From an uncultured Ruminococcus sp. (lineage in GTDB: Bacteria > Bacillota > Clostridia > Oscillospirales > Acutalibacteraceae), in NCBI GenBank assembly GCA_902776975.1, contig CACYSI010000008.1, positions 1 to 40,959 on the forward strand: a stretch of DNA of 40,959 bases. Reading direction: 5' to 3'. Under the pieces are notes generated by a model. It saw only the letters and a program-made list of their open reading frames with translations. It was not told the DNA's origin and searched no databases. How positions within the stretch are numbered: the first letter of the stretch is position 1; every line of letters begins with the position of its first letter. Below are positions 25,031 through 33,005 of the stretch, piece after piece. The translations under genes were made by a program, and so were the position numbers.

Positions 25031-25990
25031 TTATACAAACATCGGAGATACGGGCTTGTCCTCGTAGATCCTCTCGATTGCCTCCGCGAAGAGCGGAGCT
25101 GTTGAGAGTACGGTGAACTTGTCGAGCATCTTTTCCTCGGGGATCGGTACGGTATCGAGCAGGATGCACTCTTTGATAGCACTGTCACGGATACGGTCGA
25201 TAGCGGGACCCGAGAGAACCGCGTGAGAAGCGCAGGCATATACCTCGATGGCGCCGCCCTTTTCGACGATAGCGTTAGCCGCGTTGCACAGTGTGCCTGC
25301 GGTGTCGATCATATCATCAACTAAGATGCACTTTTTGCCTCTTACTTCACCGATGATATTCATGACTTCGGACACGTTGGCGCGCTGTCTGCGCTTGTCG
25401 ATGATAGCGATAGGACAGCCGATCTTAGCGGCGAAGTTACGCGCTCTGGTTACGGAGCCGAGGTCGGGCGATACTACTACGAACTCATCCTCGTGTCCGT
25501 CTACCAGCTTTTTCATATGCTTAGCGAGCATCGGAGCGCCTACAAGGTGATCTACCGGAATATTGAAGAAGCCCTGTATCTGAGCCGCGTGCAGATCCAT
25601 TGTCAGCAGACGGTCGGCGCCGGCTGTGGTGATCAGGTCGGCTACCAGCTTGGACGAGATCGGATCTCTCGCCTTGGCTTTACGATCCTGACGCGCGTAG
25701 CCGAAGTAGGGTACGACCGCTGTGATGGATGAGGCGGACGCTCTCTTCATGGCGTCTATCATTATGAGAAGCTCCATCAGGTTGTCGTTCACGGGCGAGC
25801 AGGTCGACTGTACGATGAAGCAGTCCGATCCGCGCACCGATTCGTGCAGAGATACGGCTATCTCACCGTCAGAGAAGGTCGCGCAGTCGCTCTTGCCGAG
25901 CGGGACGCCTAAGCAGTCCGCTATACCGTGCGCTACCGCCTTGTTGGAGTTGAGTGTAAAAATCTTGATGTCCTTACCGTGTGAATTCAT
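25031..25990 (-). CDS. prs: Ribose-phosphate pyrophosphokinase
   Basis: 319 residues, full length. It makes PRPP from ribose 5-phosphate and ATP for nucleotide, His and Trp synthesis. Visible motifs are the N-terminal [22 protein letters not shown], the flexible-loop region [28 protein letters not shown], the metal-binding [18 protein letters not shown] and the PRPP-binding loop [20 protein letters not shown] is upstream of the ATG. Confidence 0.96.
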   Translation of the reverse strand: MNSHGKDIKIFTLNSNKAVAHGIADCLGVPLGKSDCATFSDGEIAVSLHESVRGSDCFIVQSTCSPVNDNLMELLIMIDAMKRASASSITAVVPYFGYARQDRKAKARDPISSKLVADLITTAGADRLLTMDLHAAQIQGFFNIPVDHLVGAPMLAKHMKKLVDGHEDEFVVVSPDLGSVTRARNFAAKIGCPIAIIDKRRQRANVSEVMNIIGEVRGKKCILVDDMIDTAGTLCNAANAIVEKGGAIEVYACASHAVLSGPAIDRIRDSAIKECILLDTVPIPEEKMLDKFTVLSTAPLFAEAIERIYEDKPVSPMFV

Positions 25991-26062
25991 TATTTGTCCC
26001 CCTATTAAATGAATTTGTGTAATAATCTATATTAACCTTGCGGTTTGGAGTACATTAAATGA

Positions 26063-26166
26063 GGAATTAGGAGTTAGGAATTAGGAATTATTGAAACTCT
26101 GATATTTGAATTGCAAATGTCGCGAAGCGACCACCGCAATTCCTTATTTCTCATTCCTCATTCCTG
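26063..26166. repeat. Paired heptad repeats flanking a palindromic gap
   Basis: Left array: ggaatta, ggagtta, ggaatta, ggaatta (26063-26090). Right array: attcctt, atttctc, attcctc, attcctg (26139-26166), roughly the inverse of the left array. The 48 bases between include ttgcaaatgtcgcgaagcgacc. The whole is a candidate hairpin element. It overlaps the last eight codons of the GlmU-type gene. Confidence 0.65.
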
Positions 26167-26902
26167 ATTTAAGTCTTGCTATGTCATTCAGTTCCTTAAG
26201 CTGGGCGGGATCGTTGGCTCCGAGGACGGTATCTGGAGAAGAAGCCGTGAAAGCGCCCGCCTTCTTGCCGTTTTGAAGCAGCAGATACAGAGCGTCGGGC
26301 AGATAATATTCTTTTGCAGAATTATTTGCCTTTATATCATCGAGTACCGAGAGCAGGTCTTCGGTATCGAACCAGTAACCGCCTGAGTTTACCTCTTTTA
26401 TAGCTAAGGTCTCTTCGTCGGCGTCTTTCTGCTCGACTATGGTTTTGAGAGTGCCGTCGGCGTTGCGCACTATGCGTCCGTAGCCGGTGGGCTCGTCGAG
26501 CATAGCCGAGATGACCGTAGCGGAGAAACCGCCCTCCTCGTGCGCCTTGTACGCGTCGGCTATGGTGTCTGTATCCATGAACGGAGCGTCGCCGCATAGG
26601 ATCACTACGTCGCCGCCGTTGCTCTTCAAAAAGTCCTTAGCCATCATCACGGCGTGGCCTGTACCGAGTCTCTCGCTCTGCAGTACATGCTGTACCTCAA
26701 AGGGGAGAGCTTCAAGATACGCCTCGGTGATCTCGGTCTTGTAGCCGGTGACTACGCATATCTTATCTATGCCCGCGTTCTTGACAGAGTCGATGACCCA
26801 TCTGAGCATAGGTTTGCCCAAAACCTCGTTCATAGGCTTCGGGATATCTGATTTCATACGCTTGCCCTCGCCGCCGGCGAGGATAACGGCACATTTATTC
26901 AT
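26144..26902 (-). CDS. GlmU-type nucleotidyltransferase without acetyltransferase domain
   Basis: 252 residues matching the N-terminal uridylyltransferase half of GlmU. The start CAVILAGGEGKRMKSDIPKPM is the nucleotide-binding signature, followed by QSERLGTGHAVM, GDAPFMDTDT, EPTGYGRIVR and VNSGGYWFD. It would make UDP-GlcNAc from GlcNAc-1-phosphate. The left-handed beta-helix acetyltransferase half (about 200 residues) is absent: the gene stops just after the conserved GANDPAQLKELNDIA. Its last eight residues are read from the heptad repeat array, so the present 3' end may have been set by that repeat. Another enzyme must supply the acetyl transfer. Confidence 0.88.
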   Translation of the reverse strand: MNKCAVILAGGEGKRMKSDIPKPMNEVLGKPMLRWVIDSVKNAGIDKICVVTGYKTEITEAYLEALPFEVQHVLQSERLGTGHAVMMAKDFLKSNGGDVVILCGDAPFMDTDTIADAYKAHEEGGFSATVISAMLDEPTGYGRIVRNADGTLKTIVEQKDADEETLAIKEVNSGGYWFDTEDLLSVLDDIKANNSAKEYYLPDALYLLLQNGKKAGAFTASSPDTVLGANDPAQLKELNDIARLKSGMRNEK

Positions 26903-26950
26903 ATATTATACCTCATTAAAACTCAATTAAATATATTAAAAGAAAAGGCG

Positions 26951-27024
26951 AGTATTCAGGCAGAGAGCCCTTGAAAGCGCTCTCATACACAATACTATTA
27001 TCGCATATATTTGTGAATTTGCAA
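26951..27024 (-). promoter_or_regulatory. Promoter and structured leader of the GlmU-type gene
   Basis: On the minus strand TTGCAA (27019-27024), a 16-base spacer and an extended -10 TGCGATAAT (plus-strand attatc at 26997-27002). The leader that follows can fold: outer stem agtatt/aatact (26951-26956 and 26991-26996) and inner stem gagagc/gctctc (26963-26968 and 26979-26984), then a pyrimidine-rich CCTTTTCTTTT. The remaining bases up to 27150 are AT-rich with nothing recognisable. Confidence 0.45.
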
Positions 27025-27147
27025 GAACAAATTACAAAAATATGACAATTTAAACATTTTTCACAATATCCACAAAATTCTGCCATTACTTTTGTGCCTG
27101 TTTTTTCTTTCTTTTTTCTCTTATGTATAGAATTATCTTCCGTTTTT

Positions 27148-27156
27148 TGCTATAAT
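27148..27156 (+). promoter_or_regulatory. Extended -10 promoter of ppdK
   Basis: TGCTATAAT, a perfect extended -10 element 86 bases before the ppdK start. The -35 region (tagaat 27128-27133) is weak, as usual with extended -10 promoters. Confidence 0.65.
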
Positions 27157-27170
27157 ACAACTGTATATGT

Positions 27171-27228
27171 ATATCGTGGATTTCCGTTCAGGGCCTTCAC
27201 GATATTAAGTATATATAAACTATACTTA
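27171..27228 (+). promoter_or_regulatory. Two hairpins in the ppdK 5' leader
   Basis: First stem atatcgtg (27171-27178)/cacgatat (27198-27205); second stem taagtata (27206-27213)/tatactta (27221-27228). The second abuts the AGGAGG site (27228-27233) and could affect ribosome access. Confidence 0.45.
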
Positions 27229-27241
27229 GGAGGAGATTCCA

Positions 27242-29872
27242 ATGAGCAAAAAATGGGTTTACCTTTTTACAGAAGGTAACGCTGACATGAGAGAACTTCT
27301 CGGCGGTAAGGGCGCTAACCTCGCTGAGATGACCAACATCGGTCTGCCTGTTCCTCAGGGCTTCACAATCACCACAGAGGCTTGTACTCAGTACTATGAG
27401 GACGGCCGCCAGATCAATCCTGAGATCCAGGATCAGATCAACGAGTATATCGTAAAGATGGAAGAGATCACCGGCAAGAAGTTCGGTGACAAGGAGAACC
27501 CGCTTCTCGTTTCCGTACGTTCCGGCGCGCGCGCTTCCATGCCCGGTATGATGGACACCATCCTCAACCTCGGTCTTAACGAAGAGGTTGTAGAGACGAT
27601 CGCCGAGCAGAGCGGCAACCCCCGCTGGGCTTGGGACTGCTACAGAAGATTTATCCAGATGTATTCCGACGTCGTTATGGAGGTCGGTAAGAAGTATTTT
27701 GAAGAGCTCATCGACGAGATGAAGGCTGACCGCGGCGTAACTCAGGACGTTGAGCTGACAGCTGACGACCTCAAGGAGCTGGCAGGTAAGTTCAAGGCTG
27801 AGTACAAGGCTAAGATCGGCGACGACTTCCCCTCGGATCCCAAGGAGCAGCTCATGGGCGCTGTCAAGGCTGTATTCCGTTCTTGGGACAACCCCAGAGC
27901 TAACGTTTACAGAAGAGATAACGATATCCCCTACAGCTGGGGTACCGCCGTTAACGTTCAGTCTATGGCTTTCGGTAACATGGGCGACGATTGCGGTACA
28001 GGCGTTGCGTTCACTCGTGACCCCGCTACAGGCGACAAGGGTCTGTTCGGTGAGTTCCTGACAAACGCTCAGGGCGAGGACGTTGTCGCGGGCGTTCGTA
28101 CACCTATGCACATCACAGAGATGGAGCAGAAGTTCCCCGAGGCATTCAAGCAGTTCACAGAGGTTTGCAAGACTCTTGAAGACCATTACAGAGATATGCA
28201 GGATATGGAGTTCACCGTTGAGCACGGCAAGCTCTATATGCTCCAGACCCGTAACGGCAAGCGTACAGCTCAGGCTGCTCTTAAGATCGCTTGCGACCTC
28301 GTTGACGAGGGTATGAGAACAGAGGAAGAGGCCGTTCTGATGATCGACCCCAGAAACCTCGATACACTTCTCCATCCGCAGTTCGACGCTAAGGCTCTCA
28401 AGGCCGCTACCCCCATGGGCAAGGGTCTGGGCGCTTCTCCCGGCGCTGCTTGCGGTAAGGTAGTCTTCACCGCTGAGGACGCTAAGGCTCAGGGCGGCGC
28501 AGGCGAGAAGGTAGTTCTCGTTCGTCTCGAGACCTCTCCCGAGGATATCGAGGGTATGAAGGCTGCTCAGGGTATCCTGACAGTTCGCGGCGGTATGACC
28601 TCTCACGCTGCCGTTGTAGCCCGCGGTATGGGTACCTGCTGCGTATCCGGCTGCTCCGATATCGCTATGGACGAGGCTAACAAGCAGTTCACACTTGCAG
28701 GCAAGACCTTCAAGGAAGGCGACTATATCTCCATCGACGGCTCTACAGGTAACATCTACGACGGTATCATCCCCACAGTTGACGCTACCATCGCTGGCGA
28801 GTTCGGCAGAGTTATGGAATGGGCCGACAAGTACAGAACTCTTAAGGTTCGTACAAACGCCGACACACCCGCAGACGCTAAGAAGGCTCGTGAGCTGGGC
28901 GCCGAGGGTATCGGTCTGTGCCGTACAGAGCATATGTTCTTTGAGGCTGACAGGATCGCCGCTTTCCGCGAGATGATCTGCGCCGATACAGTTGAGGAGC
29001 GCGAGGCTGCTCTTGACAAGATCCTGCCTTATCAGCAGGGCGACTTTGAGAAGCTGTATGAGGCTCTCGAGGGCAACCCCGTAACCATCCGTTTCCTGGA
29101 TCCGCCTCTGCATGAGTTCGTACCCACAGAGGAGGCTGACATCGAGGCTCTGGCTAAGGCTCAGGGCAAGACAGTAGCCGAGATCAAGACTCTCATCGAC
29201 TCTCTGCATGAGTTCAACCCGATGATGGGTCACCGCGGCTGCCGTCTGGCTGTAACATATCCCGAGATCGCCAAGATGCAGACCAAGGCTGTTATCCGCG
29301 CCGCTATCAACGTTAAGAAGGCTCATCCCGACTGGACTCTCGTACCCGAGATCATGATCCCGCTCGTAGGCGATATCAAGGAGCTCAAGTACGTTAAGAA
29401 GTTCGTTGTTGAGACCGCTGACGCTGAGATCGCCGCTGCAGGCGTAGAGCTCGAGTATGAGGTAGGTACAATGATCGAGATCCCCAGAGCTGCTTTGACA
29501 GCTGACGAGATCGCTACAGAGGCTGACTTCTTCTGCTTCGGTACCAACGACCTTACTCAGATGACCTTCGGCTTCAGCCGTGATGACGCAGGTAAGTTCC
29601 TTGACGCTTACTATGACGCTAAGATCTTTGAGAACGATCCGTTCGCTAAGCTCGATCAGACAGGCGTAGGCAAGCTGATGGATATGGCTATCAAGCTCGG
29701 CAAGCCCGTAAATCCCGCTCTCCATATCGGTATCTGCGGCGAGCACGGCGGTGATCCCACATCCGTTGAGTTCTGCCACAAGATCGGTCTGGACTATGTA
29801 TCCTGCTCACCCTTCCGTGTTCCGATCGCTCGTCTGGCTGCTGCTCAGGCTGCGATTAGCTGCAAGGGGTAA
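27242..29872 (+). CDS. ppdK: Pyruvate, phosphate dikinase
   Basis: 876 residues, matching the length of the well-studied Clostridium symbiosum enzyme. It interconverts pyruvate, ATP and phosphate with PEP, AMP and pyrophosphate, a central step in glycolysis or gluconeogenesis of anaerobes. The N-terminal nucleotide-binding domain begins GGKGANLAEMTNIGLPVPQGFTIT; the swivelling phosphohistidine domain has GGMTSHAAVVARGMG with His455; the C-terminal TIM barrel has the acid catalyst in GICGEHGGDP (Cys832). AGGAGG lies eight bases before the ATG. Its very regular, GAC/GCT-rich codon usage suggests high expression. Confidence 0.98.
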   Translation: MSKKWVYLFTEGNADMRELLGGKGANLAEMTNIGLPVPQGFTITTEACTQYYEDGRQINPEIQDQINEYIVKMEEITGKKFGDKENPLLVSVRSGARASMPGMMDTILNLGLNEEVVETIAEQSGNPRWAWDCYRRFIQMYSDVVMEVGKKYFEELIDEMKADRGVTQDVELTADDLKELAGKFKAEYKAKIGDDFPSDPKEQLMGAVKAVFRSWDNPRANVYRRDNDIPYSWGTAVNVQSMAFGNMGDDCGTGVAFTRDPATGDKGLFGEFLTNAQGEDVVAGVRTPMHITEMEQKFPEAFKQFTEVCKTLEDHYRDMQDMEFTVEHGKLYMLQTRNGKRTAQAALKIACDLVDEGMRTEEEAVLMIDPRNLDTLLHPQFDAKALKAATPMGKGLGASPGAACGKVVFTAEDAKAQGGAGEKVVLVRLETSPEDIEGMKAAQGILTVRGGMTSHAAVVARGMGTCCVSGCSDIAMDEANKQFTLAGKTFKEGDYISIDGSTGNIYDGIIPTVDATIAGEFGRVMEWADKYRTLKVRTNADTPADAKKARELGAEGIGLCRTEHMFFEADRIAAFREMICADTVEEREAALDKILPYQQGDFEKLYEALEGNPVTIRFLDPPLHEFVPTEEADIEALAKAQGKTVAEIKTLIDSLHEFNPMMGHRGCRLAVTYPEIAKMQTKAVIRAAINVKKAHPDWTLVPEIMIPLVGDIKELKYVKKFVVETADAEIAAAGVELEYEVGTMIEIPRAALTADEIATEADFFCFGTNDLTQMTFGFSRDDAGKFLDAYYDAKIFENDPFAKLDQTGVGKLMDMAIKLGKPVNPALHIGICGEHGGDPTSVEFCHKIGLDYVSCSPFRVPIARLAAAQAAISCKG

Positions 29873-30007
29873 TGAGGAGCTGACTCCGCATTTTTCCTAT
29901 ACTTTTCGGAAATCGGATGCTGAGGCATATCACACCGAAACGCATAAAAAGTATTCAGTCCGAAAGTGGAAGGACATCACAATAAATGTCCTGATATAAA
30001 ACAAACG

Positions 30008-30037
30008 AGAGCAACATCGCAAGGTGTTGCTCTTTTT
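30008..30037 (+). terminator. Terminator of ppdK
   Basis: agagcaaca (30008-30016)/tgttgctct (30025-30033), extended by two more pairs and closed by a GCAA tetraloop, then TTTTT. It lies about 135 bases after the ppdK stop. Confidence 0.88.
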
Positions 30038-30073
30038 GCTTTACAGAAACTGCTCGTTTCTGTAAAGCAAAAA
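30033..30073. repeat. Perfect 18-bp inverted repeat at the ppdK/ICE junction
   Basis: tttttgctttacagaaac (30033-30050) and its exact complement (30056-30073) around the five bases tgctc. It overlaps the ppdK terminator tail. It could be a second terminator, or mark the host/element junction. Confidence 0.7.
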
Positions 30074-30149
30074 GTGATTTTTATGCCCGCCCAGTTTGCC
30101 GCTTCGCGTCAACGGGCGATGGCTATGCGAAAATTGCGTGTCGAAGGCA

Positions 30150-30172
30150 CGATTCTCTTGTACCCAGAATCG
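30150..30172. other. Imperfect palindrome, possible attachment site of the recombinase
   Basis: cgattct (30150-30156) and agaatcg (30166-30172) around cttgtaccc, some 230 bases before the recombinase gene. Large serine recombinases use imperfect inverted repeats around a dinucleotide next to their own gene. Placement and shape fit, but there is no right end in the window to compare. Confidence 0.25.
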
Positions 30173-30200
30173 CACAATAGCATTTTATGTCGTATACATA

Positions 30201-30206
30201 TATAAT
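30201..30206 (+). promoter_or_regulatory. Probable -10 box for the recombinase operon
   Basis: A perfect TATAAT 24 bases before the 57-residue protein gene. The matching -35 (tagcat) is poor. Confidence 0.4.
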
Positions 30207-30229
30207 AAAGCTGTAAGGAGGTCGAGATC

Positions 30230-30403
30230 ATGAGAAACCCGAAATATCATCTTTATATGGATTACGGCGAGTATAAGGAGATTATTGATGCCCTCATCGC
30301 CAAGAAAAACGACTTGATCGCCACCGGTCATTATACGGACGCTATCGATGAGATTCTCATCAAGCTCAGCCGTGCCAAGCAGAAAAAGGTCAAAGTAATA
30401 TGA
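30230..30403 (+). CDS. 57-residue protein coupled to the recombinase
   Basis: ATG at 30230 with AAGGAGG (30215-30221); the TGA overlaps the recombinase ATG (ATGA). The product begins MRNPKYHLYMDYGEYKEII and is helical with a basic tail (SRAKQKKVKVI). Its base composition matches the ICE rather than the AT-rich recombinase. The family was not recognised. Translational coupling to an integrase makes a control or directionality role possible, but that is speculation. Confidence 0.75.
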   Translation: MRNPKYHLYMDYGEYKEIIDALIAKKNDLIATGHYTDAIDEILIKLSRAKQKKVKVI

Positions 30404-32025
30404 GCGGATACAGTAATTGCACAAACGTCACAACAAAAGATCGAATTGCCGCATACTGTCGAATTTCTGTCGATGATGAACGTAGCAGAGAGAATACATC
30501 GATAGAAAACCAAAAAGCGATAATTCAACAATATATTCATAGCACATTTCCTGAATGTATACCGACATTTTATATCGATAGAGACAAAAGCGGATACACG
30601 TTCGAACAGAGAGAAGCGTATCAAATACTCCGAAAAGAATTGTTTGATCATCAATATGATGTCCTTATAGTAAAAGATCTATCAAGGTTTTCAAGAAGAA
30701 ATGGCGCCGGATTGGTAGAATTAGAGGCTTTGAGAGATGAAGGTATTAGAATAATCTCTATCGGAGACAATATTGATTATCCAACAAGCGACGATTGGTT
30801 GAGAATTCAAATCTATTTTTTGATGAATGAGATTCCAGTCACAGATACCTCAAAAAAAGTTCGCAATGTGATTAAGCAGCGTCAAATGGATGGAAAATGG
30901 ATTTGTTCTGTTCCCTATGGTTATGTGATGAAAAACAGCAAGGCTATGATCTATGAGGTGGATTATTCAGAGGCGGCAATAATTCAAAAAGTGTTTAATC
31001 TGTACCTTTCCGGGTGGGGTTATAAACGTATTGCCAATTATCTTACGGATCTATGTATCCCTACACCTCGCATGGATCAAAGAGTTCGTATAGAATCAAG
31101 AAAGGAAAAATGTAATCTAAAGGTTAAATCTACGTGGAGTATAGCAACTATTCAAGGTATTCTTACTAATGATTTTTACATCGGAACTCTTCGTCAGGGC
31201 AAATACTCAAGAAACAGAATCAATGGTATAGATATTAAAACAGACGAGGAATCTCATATTGTTTTTACTAACCATCATGCACCTATAATTGATACGTATT
31301 CTTTTGAACTGGTACAAGAAATCATGAGAAAACGCTCAAAATCATCCTACCGTGGGACGAAAAAGTACCCAAATATCTATTCAGGATTATTATTCTGTGG
31401 CGATTGTGGTAGCCCAATGTTTTCTATGAGCAGAAGCGATGTTAAAGAGGCATATCGTTGCGGAGAATACCATAAACGCGGAAGAAAGGGTTGCACGAGT
31501 CACCATATTCGTGTTGCAGAGCTTGATTCTCTTGTCAAGCGATATGCACAGAAGATGCGTGATAGTTCAACTGCTTCAATAAATCAAATTCAACAGATTA
31601 TTAGGATAAAACAGAGAGCAAAATTCCCGGATGAAATCAGTTCAATAGAACAAATAAGAGTATTGATACAGGATTCCAGAACAGAAAAGAAAGCTTTGAT
31701 TAGACAATGTACAAAAGATATAATACGTAGACCTGAACATGAACAGGATCTTCAAGAGGCATATGATGAACTGATATCTGAATGTGACAATAGAATTAAA
31801 GGTTTGGAGAATCAAATCGCTATTATAGAAGGGAAAAAAGAGGATTATAAAAACACTAAATCGGAAGATGTATTTGTTTTTTTGAATGACATTCAGGAAA
31901 AGGATAAACTAACAAGAAACGATCTTGATATACTTCTTATAGAAAAGATATTGGTTTACGACGATTTTATAACTATTGTTTCAAAAGATAACAATACCTA
32001 TTGTATTGATAGAGGTACAAAATAA
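30400..32025 (+). CDS. Large serine recombinase (ICE integrase)
   Basis: 541 residues. The resolvase catalytic domain begins RIAAYCRIS, with the nucleophile Ser23, and includes the VKDLSRFSRR arginine motif. A recombinase domain (residues about 165-300) and a zinc ribbon (FCGDCGSPM with Cys333 and Cys336, then YRCGEYHKRGRKGC) follow. A coiled coil occupies about 400-500. This is the TndX/TnpX type that integrates and excises conjugative and mobilisable elements. The gene is clearly more AT-rich than its neighbours, with many ATA, AGA and AAA codons, which suggests a different recent origin from the rest of the element. A good terminator follows. Confidence 0.95.
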   Translation: MSGYSNCTNVTTKDRIAAYCRISVDDERSRENTSIENQKAIIQQYIHSTFPECIPTFYIDRDKSGYTFEQREAYQILRKELFDHQYDVLIVKDLSRFSRRNGAGLVELEALRDEGIRIISIGDNIDYPTSDDWLRIQIYFLMNEIPVTDTSKKVRNVIKQRQMDGKWICSVPYGYVMKNSKAMIYEVDYSEAAIIQKVFNLYLSGWGYKRIANYLTDLCIPTPRMDQRVRIESRKEKCNLKVKSTWSIATIQGILTNDFYIGTLRQGKYSRNRINGIDIKTDEESHIVFTNHHAPIIDTYSFELVQEIMRKRSKSSYRGTKKYPNIYSGLLFCGDCGSPMFSMSRSDVKEAYRCGEYHKRGRKGCTSHHIRVAELDSLVKRYAQKMRDSSTASINQIQQIIRIKQRAKFPDEISSIEQIRVLIQDSRTEKKALIRQCTKDIIRRPEHEQDLQEAYDELISECDNRIKGLENQIAIIEGKKEDYKNTKSEDVFVFLNDIQEKDKLTRNDLDILLIEKILVYDDFITIVSKDNNTYCIDRGTK

Positions 32026-32048
32026 TAGCGATAACAAACACATGAGTC

Positions 32049-32087
32049 AGCGCTCACTTCTTTTTACAAGGAAGTGGGCGCTTTTTT
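32049..32087 (+). terminator. Terminator after the recombinase
   Basis: gcgctcacttc (32050-32060)/gaagtgggcgc (32071-32081) with one G-T pair, then TTTTTT (32082-32087). Confidence 0.9.
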
Positions 32088-32177
32088 GCGTTTACGGGAC
32101 TTTTTAAACCGTATGCTATTTATGTGTATTCCCCAAAAGGGTTAAATACAAATCTATAAAAGGAAGGAGGAAAACGT

Positions 32178-33005
32178 ATGCCAAATAGTAAAACGATTGC
32201 TATCTGTAATCAGAAAGGCGGTGTCGGCAAAACGACTACCACACTAAACCTCGGCGTTGCGCTTGCTGATCAAGGAAATCGTGTGTTGCTTGTTGATGCC
32301 GATCCGCAGGGCGATCTGACTACCTGCCTCGGCTATAATGCTGATGATTTCAGCGTCACGCTCGCCAATAAGCTCATATCTGTCGTTCGGGAAGAACGAA
32401 GCAATCCATATGAAGGTATCATCCGACACCCTGAGGGTGTGGATCTGCTGCCGTCGAATATGGATTTGGAATCCACTGAAAACTATCTCGTGACAGCGAT
32501 GAGCCGCGAGAGCGTGATGAAAACATACCTGAATAAGGTCAAACACAATTATGACTATGTTCTGATTGATTGCCGTCCCTCGCTCGGTATGCTGACGCTG
32601 AACGCTTTGACCGCCGCAGACAGTGTGATCATCCCTGTTCAGGCACAATACTTATCGGCAAAAGCGATGACACAGTTGTTTCAGACGGTTGAAAAGATAC
32701 GGACGCACACCAATCCCGAGTTGGCGATTGACGGAATCCTTTTGACCATCGTGGACAACCGCACCAATCTTGCCAAAAGCACGGTGGAAGCGATCCGGCA
32801 CAACTTCGGTAGCTGTCTGCGAATCTACAATGCCCAGATACCGATCGCCGTCAAAGCCGCTGAGGTCGCGTCCAAGGGTAAAAGTATCTTTGCTTATGAG
32901 CCGAGCAGTAAAGCAGCCGTCGCATACGCCGATTTCGCTAAGGAGGTGTTAGCGCATGACAAGCAAAGGGCGAAAGAGCGATTTCGATCTGCCGACGCTC
33001 GATGA
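32178..33005 (+). CDS. ParA-family partition ATPase
   Basis: 275 residues. The deviant Walker A box QKGGVGKTTT (residues 12-21, Lys13 and Lys18) is followed by VDADPQGDLTT and the Walker B-like YVLIDCRPSLGMLTLNAL. It is the Soj/ParA type without an N-terminal helix-turn-helix. With ParB it would segregate or stabilise the excised circular element. AAGGAGG upstream. Its last 50 bases overlap parB. Confidence 0.95.
   Translation: MPNSKTIAICNQKGGVGKTTTTLNLGVALADQGNRVLLVDADPQGDLTTCLGYNADDFSVTLANKLISVVREERSNPYEGIIRHPEGVDLLPSNMDLESTENYLVTAMSRESVMKTYLNKVKHNYDYVLIDCRPSLGMLTLNALTAADSVIIPVQAQYLSAKAMTQLFQTVEKIRTHTNPELAIDGILLTIVDNRTNLAKSTVEAIRHNFGSCLRIYNAQIPIAVKAAEVASKGKSIFAYEPSSKAAVAYADFAKEVLAHDKQRAKERFRSADAR

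Noticed and set aside
26063-26166. Possible CRISPR array
   Set aside because: The repeat units are only seven bases long, contiguous and without spacers, and no cas genes are present.
27197-29779. An 860-codon open frame on the minus strand across ppdK
   Set aside because: It is the antisense shadow of ppdK, produced by strongly biased codon use. The translation has no coherent domain pattern and no ribosome binding site, while the plus strand is unmistakably PPDK.
29966-30205. A 79-codon plus-strand frame between ppdK and the ICE genes
   Set aside because: It runs through the ppdK terminator and the 18-bp inverted repeat and lacks a ribosome binding site.
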